Origin: Dolomedes plantarius
Lineage: Eukaryota; Arthropoda; Arachnida; Araneae; Dolomedidae
NCBI GenBank assembly: GCA_907164885.2
Contig: OU015498.1
Coordinates: forward strand, 123,089,727-123,153,726
Reading direction: 5' to 3'
Length of the DNA stretch: 64,000 bases
Positions 29,604-41,216 of the stretch are shown in pieces. The stretch's first letter is position 1; each line of letters begins with the position of its first letter. The notes beneath the pieces are model-generated. The model did no database searches and was not told the DNA's origin. It worked only from the letters and a program-made list of their open reading frames with translations. The position numbers were made by a program, and so were the translations under genes.

Positions 29604-31190
29604 CTAATATGAACAATGGCCTCGCATATCCTTGGAAAGTTTGGGTAAGTCAGGTTTGTATGTTGTTTTTAATTTTAGACACGATTCCAGGTTCTCATCA
29701 ATAAGACGAGTTCTCAATTTACTCTTGATAAGGTTCATGCTTGAAAATGATTTTTTGTATGAATATGTAGACCCGAATAAGGAAAGAACAGCAAACGCTA
29801 GTTTTACCAGTTGATTATATGGGTAAGGAATACTATTCCAGGTGTTAAAAATCAACATATCTTCCTTCACCAGGTCTTTCAAAGCAGACCACTTGTGCTG
29901 TGAACTAAGTTCCCATCTGTTTTTCTCCAATATTTCTATATCAGAACTTTCAAATTTCGAGCTCCTCAATCCTTTGTTTTTTAAATCCAGCAATTGCATT
30001 TCAAAGTTGCCAATGTCAATATTAAAGGGAGAAAAATTTAATTCTGTTGCAGTAGGATTAAGAGTTTTTTAAACAAAGACTCACGTCGCTTTGCTTTTTT
30101 CTGACTTCCTGAAACCTGTTGATAAATGCTTCCCTCATATTTAAAAGTGTTGTTTTGAAATAGGAAACGTCACTATCAGAATTATTTTCTTGGCGATGTT
30201 TCAACAGGCTTGGAAAGTGAATCTAAGTTTCTCTATCAAAATCTTGAGCAAAGAGATATAATTTGTTTTCGAATGAAATAACTTCTTCTAACATCGAAAA
30301 AATTGTGTTTCCTTTCCCCTGTAGTTTACGATTAAGCTGATTTAGATGAGACGTAATGTCTACCATGAAATAAAATATTTCGATCCACTGATCGTTCGTT
30401 AGTTCTGGATAGTGAAACACCTTTCTCAAGGAGAAATACTTTAATTTCCAATTTTAAGGAAGCGAAACGTTTCAAAACGTTTTCTCTTAATGACTAACGT
30501 ACCTTATTATGCAGCAGAAGATCTACTTACTCACTCTCCATTTCAAATAAAAATTATTTAAATTGGCGAGGATTAAGAGCTTTAGCTATAATGTAGTTGA
30601 TAATCTTAATCACCAATTCCGTAACTTTGCAAATTTCTTCTGGAAATGTCTGCACACAAAGCGCTTCTTGATGAATGATGCAATGGTAATGAACTCATTG
30701 TCAGTATCTCGTGTTTTTTCTTTCAAAATGTCAACAAAGCCGTTTCTTAAGCCATATTTTAAATATTTTTCATATTTTTTTACCCCGTCTGTTGAAATTG
30801 AGACAATTTTCTCGAGTTGAATATGATGTTTTTCAATGCACTCAATTACAGCATTTGCTATATCTTCTCCACGTGTTTGACCTTTGAGTGTCAATAATCC
30901 TAAATGTTCTTCTTTAGGACCTGTAGATGAAATAAAACGTACAAAAAGTGAAACTTGTGACTTGTGCTGTATCATTTATGTCACAAGACTCGTCAACTAC
31001 TATTGATAAAGCTGAAACCAATTTAAGATTTTCGAATTGCTGGTTGGTTATATTCGAAGACATTTTGATTAATCTAGTCTTTCCTGTGAGGACTCCCTTT
31101 TGGAAGTAATACATTGTAGAACACGATGCAAAGATACGACTTGACGATACGCGCCGACATTTAATCTTTCTGGAAATTTTTTCTCATTAA
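29604..31190 (-). pseudogene. hAT transposase, decayed (ZBED5/GTF2IRD2-like group)
   Basis: A DDE transposase with an RNase H fold and a C-terminal dimerisation domain. Fragments in order on the minus strand are MSSNITNQQFENLKLVSAL and VVDESCDINDTAQV (about 30980-31080), EEHLGLLTLKGQTRGEDIAN and IVSISTDG (30780-30920), HPELTNDQWIE-like YPELTNDQWIEIFYFMVDIT with GKGNTIFSMLEEVISFENKL (30223-30429), and a C-terminal hAT block with LAFAVLSLFGSTYSYKKSFS (29604-29999). These match the hAT group to which domesticated ZBED5, SCAND3 and GTF2IRD2 belong. There are several frameshifts and stops, and the BED finger was not seen. Confidence 0.85.
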
Positions 31191-31349
31191 GTCGCTTCAG
31201 AGCACTCGCCTAAAGATATAGACACATAAACACCAACTAAGTATGTAAAAATATAAATCAGAAAGCCAGTCATCACGAAGTTTCAATCGCACTGCACGTG
31301 TGCGCCTGCACGTGGTATTTTGTGGAGGAGCCACAGTCAAGGGGCTAAA

Positions 31350-31390
31350 GAGCCGTATGTGGCTCGCGAGCCGCGGTTTCCCGACCACTG
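31350..31390 (-). mobile_element. hAT terminal inverted repeat
   Basis: On the minus strand, from 31390: CAGTGGTCGGGAAACCGCGG then CTCGCGAGCCACATACGGCT. This is a common hAT end. It probably marks the 5' end of the element that carried the transposase remnant at 29604-31190. The other end was not located, so the TSD (CTCTAACT at 31391-31398 would be one side) is unconfirmed. Confidence 0.65.
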
Positions 31391-31649
31391 CTCTAACTGA
31401 TCAAGTTTGCGTTTCCGGTCATACATTCCTGTGTGATTCTGTTTTGTTTTCGAGTTCTCTACCTCCTCCAGAAAAATGCGATAATTCCGGCCATCTAGTG
31501 GGGTAAGAGGTATGGTCCGTATAAGTAAACAGAGCCCTCCAGCGTCAGGCTTGCGTTTCCGGTCATACATTCCTAGGTGATTATTGCTCGTCTTGATGCC
31601 TACTATCACCCCTCTGAATTTGTCGGTCGAATTCGGCAACACCCTGTAT

Positions 31650-32570
31650 ATATATAAAAGACACGCTTTTTCTACGAAATATTTTATCCATTTTGCCATT
31701 TCATATCAGGCTATGGGGCTCTTTAGAGGCAAATCATTTCTACTAAATATGAGTGAAAAACAAACAAGTATTAAAACGATACTTATATTAGGAAAAACAT
31801 TTCAAAAAGCTTTCTTTTTTTACTTCTTTTTAAATAAAAGTAACACATGCAAAGGCATTTCCTGCTAATGTTACTGGGGAGCAACGTAAATTAATAATGG
31901 TAGTAATAATTATAAAACTGTATTTATATTTAGTTGACTGCAGTTCTTGATTAAGAAATAATCAATTAATTTTAACTCGTCAGTTGAATCATGGAAGCTT
32001 AGTATTTCTTATCTGTTGTAGTACTAAGAATCTAACTTTTGGAGGCCTGTTTTTTTGCCCCAATGGAATAATCTATCATTGATCAAAACGTAAGTACTAA
32101 CCCCTTAATATTTCTGTTTTAGTTTTATTTGAAAAAAATGGTAATTTACATGCTTGAATGATTTGACGCATAAGTTTTATTTCAGTTTGTCAACCGTTTA
32201 TTTAATATCTATCAGCTAACAACAGTAAGAAAATTTAGTAAGAGTTCTATGCTTGACATAAGAAGTCACAATACACAAAACATTTTAGAGAAAATTTCGA
32301 AACCATATATGCAGAAAATGTGACACATAAATTAATACAAACAAAGAATTACTATTTCGCAAATTAACGAGGGAAAAAAATTCCTCTGCTCTAAATTTCC
32401 ACGAGACTTACCAAAACCATGAAAAATATTAAACACAACATTATTTTAATACAAAATACCTGAACCTCTTTTTATTTCACTTGTGTGCAGAGCTGTTAAA
32501 GATAAAATCTAAATTTATTTATTCACAAAGAGCCCTTTTCCTTCGAAATATCTTGTTCATTTTATTTTTC
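31650..32570. other. non-coding stretch, nothing recognised
   Basis: AT-rich DNA between two transposon clusters. The 31660-31695 region vaguely resembles 32530-32565 (ACGAAATATTTTATCCATTTT), perhaps an old direct repeat. Confidence 0.4.
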
Positions 32571-32573
32571 TTA

Positions 32574-32753
32574 GGGCCTGTTCACATAGGAGTCCGATAG
32601 CGGAAGCGTTCAAGTATTGAAATATATTTAACCAATGACAAACCTCCAAACGATTAGCCACAAAATTTTTAACGCCTATGATTGGTTTATTTCCGTCTCA
32701 GCGTCATCTGTCCTTTTGCGCTTCCGCTACCGGACTCCTGTGTGAACAGGCCC
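32574..32753. mobile_element. 180-bp MITE, TIR GGGCCTGTTCACA
   Basis: The left end reads GGGCCTGTTCACATAGGAGT then CCGATAGCGGAAGCG. The right end is its near-exact reverse complement over about 36 bp. TTA precedes and TAA follows, so the target duplication is TA or an imperfect TWA. The TIR start resembles PIF/Harbinger MITEs. The interior is non-coding. Confidence 0.88.
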
Positions 32754-32833
32754 TAATTTTATTTGTTGCATAAAAAAAATAATACATTTACAATACATAC
32801 TATATTATTACATATAAAACAGTATCTACATTT

Positions 32834-33061
<228 letters not shown>

Positions 33062-33299
33062 CTAGAACTGTTCTAAGTCCAGTTTTTCAAATTCCATTTC
33101 AATACGTGCATTAGCTTGTATTGCGATAAGTCTTTTAATAAAACGTTGTCGTCCATTGAACATTTAAGGCAAACAAAAATGGATTGAGTATCCATCTATT
33201 AATTTTGCTTATATTTCCCGTGGAAAAGTATCAATCAAATGATTCACTCAATTGAAAATTTTCATTAAAACCTTCTCTCTCACCCCTAGAAATGCTCTC

Positions 33300-33342
33300 T
33301 CGTACCCTCAGGGATGCCCTCAACCCCTGTTAAGAACCACTG
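33300..33342 (-). mobile_element. hAT terminal inverted repeat (CAGTGGTTCTTAAC)
   Basis: From 33342 on the minus strand: CAGTGGTTCTTAACAGGGGT then TGAGGGCATCCC. It is a typical hAT end and lies 300 bp upstream of the transposase remnant on the same strand. The opposite end was not found between 31650 and 32830. Confidence 0.65.
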
Positions 33343-33350
33343 AAATAGAT

Positions 33351-33864
33351 GATACGGTCGGATCGGATCCGACTCGATCTCTTTTTTGATAGAAATAAGT
33401 ACACAATAAGCATTTTGTTGTATAATAACGTTTATTGATATTTTACATGAAATAAAAACCTTTTTTGTAGAAAAAATGACCAACGAATTGTAATTTTGCT
33501 AAACAAAGAAAATCTCTCTGGCATTTACATGGAATGTTGTATATATTAGGTCTAATATGTAATTTAGTCTTGTACCTAGTTTCAGAAGTTAGTGAATACA
33601 ACTTTTCGAACATAAAAATGTGAAAAATAATATATACTGACACTTTTGGCCTTCAATATCGAAATAAAAAGTTTAAAAAATCTTTAAAAAATGACTAACG
33701 ATCATGAATAATGTTTTTCAACGTATAATTGCAAACACTCCAACACCAGTTGCAAGACTGGCTGGTAGGGTTCCTTGTCAACTCGATCTCTTGCAATGAG
33801 AGGGGAGAGTACGGAAGAGGGAAGGCACACCCTTGGGTCGGATCCGACCCCCCACCGTACCGTC
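33351..33864. mobile_element. possible TIR element with palindromic GGATCCGA ends
   Basis: The left end is GATACGGTCGGATCGGATCC. The reverse complement of the right end is GACGGTACGGTGGGGGGTCG then GATCCGACCC. ACTCGATCTC recurs inside near both ends (33372 and 33780). The arms are similar but gapped, and no target duplication is clear. Confidence 0.4.
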
Positions 33865-33869
33865 TGAGG

Positions 33870-36800
33870 GTCAATAAGAGCATTCTCAAATATTTCTCCA
33901 AATATTGAAGTAATATTATCTAACGTCCAGGCTGACCCTTCATTAATATATTTTTCATGAATAATTTAGTTTTATATAAATAAATGAAGTTTATGATTTT
34001 CAATGTTCTAATAGGAAGTTTATAATTTTAAAATTATGCTCTTTTTTAATTCTATTTTTTTTGTTAATTTTTACCTAAATGAAATACAAATGCATATTAA
34101 CTTTTAAATATGGAGTTTTAGACAAATGAGATTTGGCAAAAGCAAGTATAAATTGGTAAGGAAGACATTTTTTTTTAATTCTTATCATGCAAAGTATATA
34201 TACCCAAAATCTACAGTTCATTAATTTTTGAAATAGTTTCTCAAAATTTGCTAATTTCGTTTTTCTATTTTGTCAAAATTTTCTTAATTTAAAAAAAAAA
34301 TTGCTATAACCTATAAATTTTCAGTGGGTCGCATGATTTTTATAAAAAGAAAATGGGTTTTCGCACAACTGCTCTATACTACAGCTGTTTAAAGGTAAGT
34401 CATCCCGACTAAGTATGGACAAAAACACATAAGTATCCCAACGATACTTGCACTGTAAAAAAAGTAACAGCAAAAAAACTGCTAACTATTTTACTTTAAA
34501 AGAAGGAAGCACTTTCTCTAGTACCTTCCATTCTAAAAAGCAAGAAAAAATTCTTCAGGAAGAGACTATATAGTATAAAACTTTAAGGTAGATAACAAAC
34601 TTCTTTTCCAGATTTGGAAGAATTCAGATTTTAATAAATAAATAAATAAACAAATTTGATGAAGATTAGCTCTGTAGTTAAAGAATATTGAACCTAAAGA
34701 TAAACATTTACAACTAAGCTGAAAAATAATCCAGCAAAATTTCTGAGTAACTTCCATTTTGAATTTTTTACTATTGTAAATGAATTATCACTCGTCACAT
34801 CTAAAGCAATAAACTTCTCTGTGCCTTAATATAAACTATCGCACTAATACTTAAAAGGAAAATGCCGTAAGCCTTTTTTTTATAAGGCATTTATTTTCTA
34901 TCTGTGCACTCCATTTGACTTCAATCAACTTTTATTTCCTTTCGAATACTTTTTAAAATCCAGTAAAGGCTTTTACTTTTTTTTCGCTCCTTCCATATAT
35001 AACAGCTTTTGAACTGCGCTCGTGCTTAGTACTACAGTATCTTCAAGGTTATGGGTACATTCCAGTAGCTGTTAATGCGGTCAGATGGATTCAGAAATAC
35101 ACGAGAGAGAAAAAAAACTTGGCAGTCCTGTTCAGGGAACTGAAGGGTGTTGTTCAAAAAGTTAAATGTTATTCGTTTAGGTGATTTAATGTTATGAAAA
35201 AAAAAGCAGGTGTCTATTTCAGTTGTGATGTAAATGCGTTGGAAAAGATATGTTGCAAAGTCATAAGGAAATAATTAGCATTGTGCATACTCTTTTTTTT
35301 ATATATATATTTGCAGTTAGACTATTAAAGCTTAGGTTTATAATGCAAGAAACAGAGAAAAAGTTGGCAACAAAACATTACCAAATCTAAAGAAACGACA
35401 AGGAAAATGTGCTTCTTAGTATAGATCTAGAGAAAGATCTATTTTCTCTCTAAATAATAATAATAATAAATCACTTTGAAAAAATCACTGAATAAAAATT
35501 TCAGATCATTACAACGTTAATCATATTTATCATCATACTTAAAAAAAAAAAAAATCGCAACGAAATTGTAAGCAAGAACTTATACAAATGTCTCCTTGAC
35601 ATCTTTGAATTACTAAAGAACATTTTTACTTTAAATTTCTTCTAATATTTAAACATCCTTAAAATCAGAACTCGTAAAAAGCGCATAAAACGTTATTATC
35701 AATAGAGTAAAAACTAATTCATTTGAGATTGTTAGAATCCTTTTCGTATACTGTATACATATGAATTTTAAATATTTAATTCAGAAATTTTGCTTTACAA
35801 GTTTTAATAGTTTGTTTTCTTTCCTTTATAATTAACATACTTGTTTTGAAGAAGCAGGGGTTTGAACGTTTTTAAAACGCTACTACGTTTGATCTAAGAA
35901 CATGATCCAATAGTTGAAATCTAGAAAAATATTCAGGGAATTTAAAAGATAATTCAGGAAAATAACAGGTAAATTTAGGTATGTTTTAACTCTAAATCGC
36001 CATGTTATATTCAGTGTTTGGTATGATTAATTAAATAATTCAAAATCTATGGAAAGTCATCTAGGAACGCAGGCGAGGGTAAAAATTTAAATAATTCTAT
36101 ACTTTTTGTTGCTGAAGATATTGATAAAAATTTTTTAATGATTAATACCTTTATGAGTTAGAAAGCTATCTTCAGTAAATTGTTAGATCATTACATGATA
36201 ATGAATTAACGCTTTACTTGCCTACCCTTTTCATATAATAACGTTTCAAGATACATGTTGACACATGCGCGTTAGTTGCTCCCTGGCGGACTGCTACGAA
36301 AACAGCAATCATTTGCTAATAGAACAAATAGTCAGTAATAGAACAATATGGGTAAAAACAGACTCTTATTTCGAAACCCACAATTTAATATAAATTATTG
36401 TACATGGGATTGTTTTTGTTAAGTTTTTATAATAAAATTATTTAAAGACAAGAGGATGATGGTCCGTCATTATTACAAGATTAATTAGTTCTGTAACAAG
36501 AAAAAAAAGAATATACTTGTTCCAAGACGGGACATAAGTATATTCAATGTGACACAGAATTTTGTATTACAAAGTACCTGTAAAAAAAATGCCGTATTTT
36601 CGAGTTATACCCTATTTTTTAAAGCCAGCATCAGAAAGCTGGTTCATTAGCAGAGGCTCATCCTAATTATCACGCTCTAAATAAAATTCCTAAGTTTGGT
36701 TTCTAATTTTTCATTATTTCCTATGGCAATAAAAAATATACAAAAGCAAATACACTCTTATTTAAAAAAAAAAAAGCATCAAGAAGGAGTTATCCGAATG

Positions 36801-36900
36801 GGACGAAAATCGGTAGATGTGATGTACGTGTACAGAAAAACAAATGATTACAATTTGAGAAAAGCTGGATGATTTATTCAAGAGAAAGAGCCTCACAAGG
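33870..36900. other. 3-kb non-coding stretch, nothing recognised
   Basis: AT-rich DNA with A/T homopolymers, a short (AAAT)n at about 34636 and (AAT)n near 35455-35468. I find no transposon ends, RNA boxes or credible exon on either strand. Confidence 0.4.
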
Positions 36901-36908
36901 TGAAAAAG

Positions 36909-37035
36909 TCAATAACGCGTTGGTCCACCTCTGGCCCTTATACAAGCAGTTATTCGGCTTGGTATTGATTGATAGAGGTGGCGGATGTCCTCCTGCGGGA
37001 TATAGTGCCAAATTCTGTCCAATTCGCGCATTAGG
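36909..37035 (-). pseudogene. Tc1-like transposase, extreme C-terminal fragment
   Basis: The minus-strand frame reads ELDRIWHYIPQEDIRHLYQS then IPSRITACIRARGGPTRY and a stop. This is the C-terminal end of a Tc1-like DDE transposase ('W..IPQE.I..L..SMP.R....I..RGG'). The catalytic domain is absent. No Tc1 inverted repeat is visible nearby. Confidence 0.82.
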
Positions 37036-37269
37036 ATTTATGACCTGGAATCGAAATTTCTCCTCTTTAATATCCTGCCAGTTGCGCAGTTAAGATGCGC
37101 TGCAGCGTCACATGTTCATTCAACTTTAAAATTTTGCATTTTCTGTCGAAACCTGTATGCATATCAATTTGTGTCCAATTTGCCTTATACCTTGGTGCGT
37201 CGTTTTTTGGGGTGTGTGTGTGTGTGTCTAAGAGTATATAACGACAACATATAAGTATAAAACAGGGGA

Positions 37270-37770
37270 GGAAACTGGCGGCTTATTAATTCCTCAATAG
37301 TTCTCTTGTCTCCCAATAACGGCTACAGAGATCCCGAGCCGACAGTGTCTCACAGGTTTGAAGGGAGGAATATTCATATCTTGTGGTGTATCACAAATAG
37401 AGCAAAAAGGACTCCGCAGAATTTTCAAGCAGCTCAGATGTTTTGCTTAGCAGTCGTGGCCAATTAAAAGCCCGATGTCTGCTACCGAATCTATCCTTGC
37501 AAAATCTGGAATGAAGTTACTATTAAGAACCCAAAATGCATCAGAATTTGTCTATTACTTCTTCATAAAAGAGGGCCTTCCATTTTCTTTTCAAGGTAAA
37601 TACCCTGATAGAGCTGTGTGCAATCAGCCTACACGGACTCTGCATAACTGCAGTACCTCTCTAACTGCAGCCAATACGTCTGCGAGTTCATTTCCCGGAA
37701 TTCCACAGTGGTTTCTAAATAAAGAGATGTTATTCTAACATCTATTCAAGATTTGGGTTAACGCCCAATT
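37270..37770 (-). pseudogene. LINE ORF2 C-terminus: RNase H domain and zinc-knuckle region, broken
   Basis: On the minus strand the block HCGIPGNELADVLA (about 37665-37710) is the conserved RNase H motif of Jockey/I/R1-type non-LTR retrotransposons. Further along, LLIGHDC-x-AKHLSCLKI and SPFCSICDTPQDMN (about 37330-37440) match the tail that carries the 'GHDCLA.HL' and CxxC motifs in such elements. Several stops and frame changes interrupt it. RT and endonuclease domains are missing, as in typical 5'-truncated LINE copies. Confidence 0.78.
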
Positions 37771-37774
37771 TTGA

Positions 37775-38190
37775 GCACAGAGAGAGACTATTCTAGTTCA
37801 AAAGTTGGCAATGAAGCTATGTGGCTCCTGATCGTAGAACGTGTAACAGATTAATTATTCTCAGAACGTACCTTCCTCCCCTATGAGTGGTCGTACTCGT
37901 TCTTGGTTTTGAACCAAACTGCCGTTAAATTAGTGGGTGAATTATTCTACTTTCCTCCATCTCAACCTATCAGATACAAATCTCTAAAGGGTTAAAAATA
38001 TTAATAAAGATGAAAATAAATTTAAACCCACGTATAACAATTAGCTTTCTTGTGGGCAAATTTGTTAAACAACAACTTCCTTTATAAGGAATATTGGATA
38101 GAGATTCATCAGATTATTTCTAGCTATTTGAGCATCGGATTATATAGAGTAATCCGGGATGAACGCATCAAATAGCTAGAACTGTATGAT
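37775..38190. other. non-coding stretch with weak SINE similarity
   Basis: Around 37865-37925 the words CCCCTATGAG and TTTTGAACC resemble the SINE family at 55370 and 62403, but too little is left to call a copy. Confidence 0.3.
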
Positions 38191-38199
38191 CCTTTAGAT

Positions 38200-39079
38200 C
38201 AGTGCTTCCCAAACTTTTTTGATCACGGCCGCCTCTACATTTTTTGAAAAATTGACGCCTTCCTCCCCTAAATTTAATGTGATATTGCATGAAGCAAATG
38301 TTCTTTTAATACTTAGATTCTTATTGAATTAACCCTTCAGCGGGCGCGCCCGTGTATAAAGTGCAACATTTTCGTAATTTTGAATGGCTTGGTTTTACAA
38401 GTAAGGTTTGAATGTTCTAAGCAGTTTCTATTTATAGCTACACCCTTTCTAATGCAGGTCTGATTTTCTGACCCTTGTATTCCTTTCTATTCATTGTTAG
38501 TCGTGATTTAACCGTGGTAAACCAGCCATTATACTGGATTGCAATACGACAAAATTATGAGTTGATGTAGTAGATTAAATGTGCAGCTATTACACGGTAT
38601 TTCGCATATCACGAAGATGAACAATCTTATTGTTTTTTTTTAGGTTTTTGGACATAATAGGAATCGATTCGCAAGTTGTCCTTAGATGCATTAAACTGGA
38701 CAGTTTTGAAATAAGGCGATTGTATCTGCATTCTTTGGCCTTTAATAATAAATATATCTCAATATTATCAACATTTTATATGTTGTCATAAAACGCAGAA
38801 TTATTATTTTTCAATTTGAAAAAAAAAGGTAAATACAAAAGGAATAATCAAGGTTGAAAGAGACGTTGCACTTTGTGCAACGCGCGCCTGCTGGTGTTCC
38901 AAAAATTGGCGCGCCCGCTTAAGGGTTAAACAAAAAATCATTGAAAAATTCTTCATTAAAAAAATAATAATAATAATAGTGATTATAAATTATGGCTTGG
39001 CTGTCAGACTGTCTCGCGGAACCCGTGAATTTTTTGGCGGAACCTCAGGGTTTCTCGGAACACACTTTAGGAAACTCTG
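38200..39079. mobile_element. hAT MITE split by a piggyBac-type MITE
   Basis: The left end is CAGTGCTTCCCAAACTTTTT. The right end, reverse complemented, is CAGAGTTTCCTAAAGTGTGT. The flanks CTTTAGAT and CTCTAAAT match at 6 of 8 positions and fit the hAT target preference (nTnTAnAn). Without the nested insertion at 38333-38925 the element would be about 283 bp. The worn TSD shows it is older than its passenger. Confidence 0.75.
38333..38925. mobile_element. piggyBac-type MITE with TTAA target sites
   Basis: TTAA stands at 38329-38332 and again at 38926-38929. The element begins CCCTTCAGCGGGCGCGCC and ends with GGCGCGCCCGCTTAAGGG. A second inner pair, AAGTGCAAC near 38370 and GTTGCACTTT near 38863, extends the inverted structure. 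It is 593 bp with no transposase. The exact TTAA duplication and CCC/GGG ends are diagnostic for the piggyBac superfamily. Confidence 0.9.
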
Positions 39080-39087
39080 CTCTAAAT

Positions 39088-40326
39088 GTCTACATGGTGG
39101 TGAAAAAAACTTTATGTTTTCATCATCCCTGAGCTCTCTGAATTTGGCAATTTAAAGAGACAAACAAATATTTTCCATCAAACTCGTTAATCAAATATTC
39201 ACTCACAACAGCAACACATTGTTTTCCCAAAAAGTTTTTTCACTAAACTTATTTTGCATTTAAATCCTTTCATGCACGCAATTAGTTCACTGGTAACGTT
39301 AACATTCCCATTCCGTGTCTTAAACAGGATCTGTAAAATTTTTAAAACAATTTTTATTTCTAAAAATTATCTTATTCATCGTTATTCTACCAGAAAACTT
39401 TCACATTTGATTGAATTCAATAATCATTCCCTAAGTGGAATTTGATTTACCTGATTTGCCTCTTCATAGGCCAGTTTGAACCGAATCTAATTGACGCTTA
39501 GAGATAATATTAAAAAAAAATACTTAACAGAATCTAGAATTTATGGAAGCATAGAAATGGAAACGCAGATAATCAGAATCTGATGCCTGAAGGTTTAGAA
39601 CAAATTTCAATCGGCATATAGCGACATAAATGTGATGCATGGGTGCTAAGAAGGCAAAAAGTTTAATTAACCGAATACGAACAGACAGTTGAGACAAAGT
39701 CTAAAAGATTTTGATTCATTGATTAAGTTTTCAGATTTTTGTACAATTTCACTTCTCACAAGTACATTTGACTCTGATTATAGAATTTATGAATTTTTTT
39801 AAATTTATATTGTAATGAATTAAGTATTAAAAATCTAAGATTAAAACTATATGTATACTTATATAAAAACCTTAAATGCTGGTAGAAATATAGATTGTAA
39901 AGCTGTCTCTTAAATTTTTCTAAATTACCCGTGGAATGGATTACTCCTGCATCACTATACTACAAGATTAAAAATTAAACAAAATGCCCCAAAAATGGTA
40001 ACACATGTCTCATAAACAAAGTAATTTTGTACACACTTTCTGAAGAAAAACTGAGAATGCATGCAAGTTTTATATCGTTTTGATACTTATGCTTAAAACA
40101 TGTCATATAAACCCTCTGATTGAATCATTTTTATTGTATACAAGGCCATTTTTCGATTATCCGTATCCGTGCATACCGGAGCATTATTTAGTTCGGATAA
40201 TCAAGAGCTCAGTGAAAAATGAAACAAAGAAGTATGAAATTTCAAATAATTTTAAATGCGGGAGAGATTTAACAAGAGAGTGTCTGACTACACAATTAAA
40301 TTTTTTTCCTTTTATTGTTCTATTTT
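39088..40326. other. non-coding stretch, nothing recognised
   Basis: AT-rich DNA with chance short frames only. Confidence 0.4.
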
Positions 40327-40334
40327 ACTATAAG

Positions 40335-40397
40335 CAGTGCTCGATTTCTAGAAATAGAGGTAACTGTAACCTTCCGGGGTGTGTGGGGGATACTCCA

Positions 40398-40479
<82 letters not shown>

Positions 40480-40614
40480 CAGGCCAGGCCCACTCACCAA
40501 CAGCAGAGTAATAGGTGATTAAATAAATGTTTTTAACAGTCGTAATTTTTTTTTCTTCCTAAAGAGAGGTCCCGGAACGCCGTTCCGGGGCGTTCCGCCT
40601 CAAATCGAGCCCTG
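40335..40614 (+). mobile_element. hAT-type MITE, family 'CAGNGCTNGATTT', copy 2
   Basis: The ends are CAGTGCTCGATTTCTAGAAA and, reverse complemented, CAGGGCTCGATTTGAGGCGG. The flanks ACTATAAG (40327-40334) and ATTATAAG (40615-40622) match at 7 of 8 positions, which fixes the superfamily as hAT for the whole family. A (TA)/(CA) microsatellite at 40400-40477 interrupts the interior. Confidence 0.88.
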
Positions 40615-40622
40615 ATTATAAG

Positions 40623-41082
40623 AGTACCCAATAGGCGGCCCAAGACTGCTACCAAATGAGGTTACATAACACCACAGGAACGTTTTAGTGGAAACTTGAG
40701 ACCCTAATCGCTATACATTGAAGAAGGCTGAAATAAGAAAAGTATATTAGGGTCATTAATCATCCTAGTCATTTAAAATTTCTTTCACTTCTGTCATTGG
40801 ATGTATCATCAATCAATCTATATCAATCATTTTCCCATTTTGCAGATTGAAAAATTATGCTTCATTGAAATATTTGTTAGAAACATGAATACAGTATATA
40901 ATATTATAGTTGCTGTTGTCTGTGATTTTAAAATTTGCTTATTTTATTTTTTCAGCTCGGATACGATTCGATGGTAGATAGTTATTTTGTTCCAACGACA
41001 TGGTTGAAAGCTTTCCTACCATAATGCAAATGAGTGATTTCACGACATCAAACTAAAAATACTGGTACCACGAAGATATGTA
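40623..41082. other. non-coding stretch, nothing recognised
   Basis: AT-rich flank between two mobile elements. Confidence 0.4.
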
Positions 41083-41216
41083 TACAGATATTCCTCGACT
41101 TACGACCGAGATAGGTACCGAGACATTGGTCGTAAGTCGAGTTTCAAACTTTTTTTTTATATATATGCACATATATATATTTTTTAATTTCATACGCAAT
41201 TTAAAATAAATTATAT

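Larger units (their letters stand above)
28958..31646. mobile_element. element or insertion cluster bounded by ~100-bp TIRs
   Basis: The left arm (28958-29057) begins GGTGTTGCCGAATTCGACCG. The right arm, reverse complemented, begins CAGGGTGTTGCCGAATTCG and stays nearly identical for about 100 bp to AATGTATGACCGGAAACGCA. Part of the right arm (GCGTTTCCGGTCATACATTC) occurs a second time 142 bp inward at about 31409. The interior holds LINE and hAT debris that are probably later insertions. Both outer ends touch TA tracts. The family is unassigned. Confidence 0.7.

Noticed and set aside
37475..37738. 87-codon plus-strand frame
   Set aside because: It is antisense to the LINE RNase H fragment, whose motif HCGIPGNELAD is specific on the other strand.
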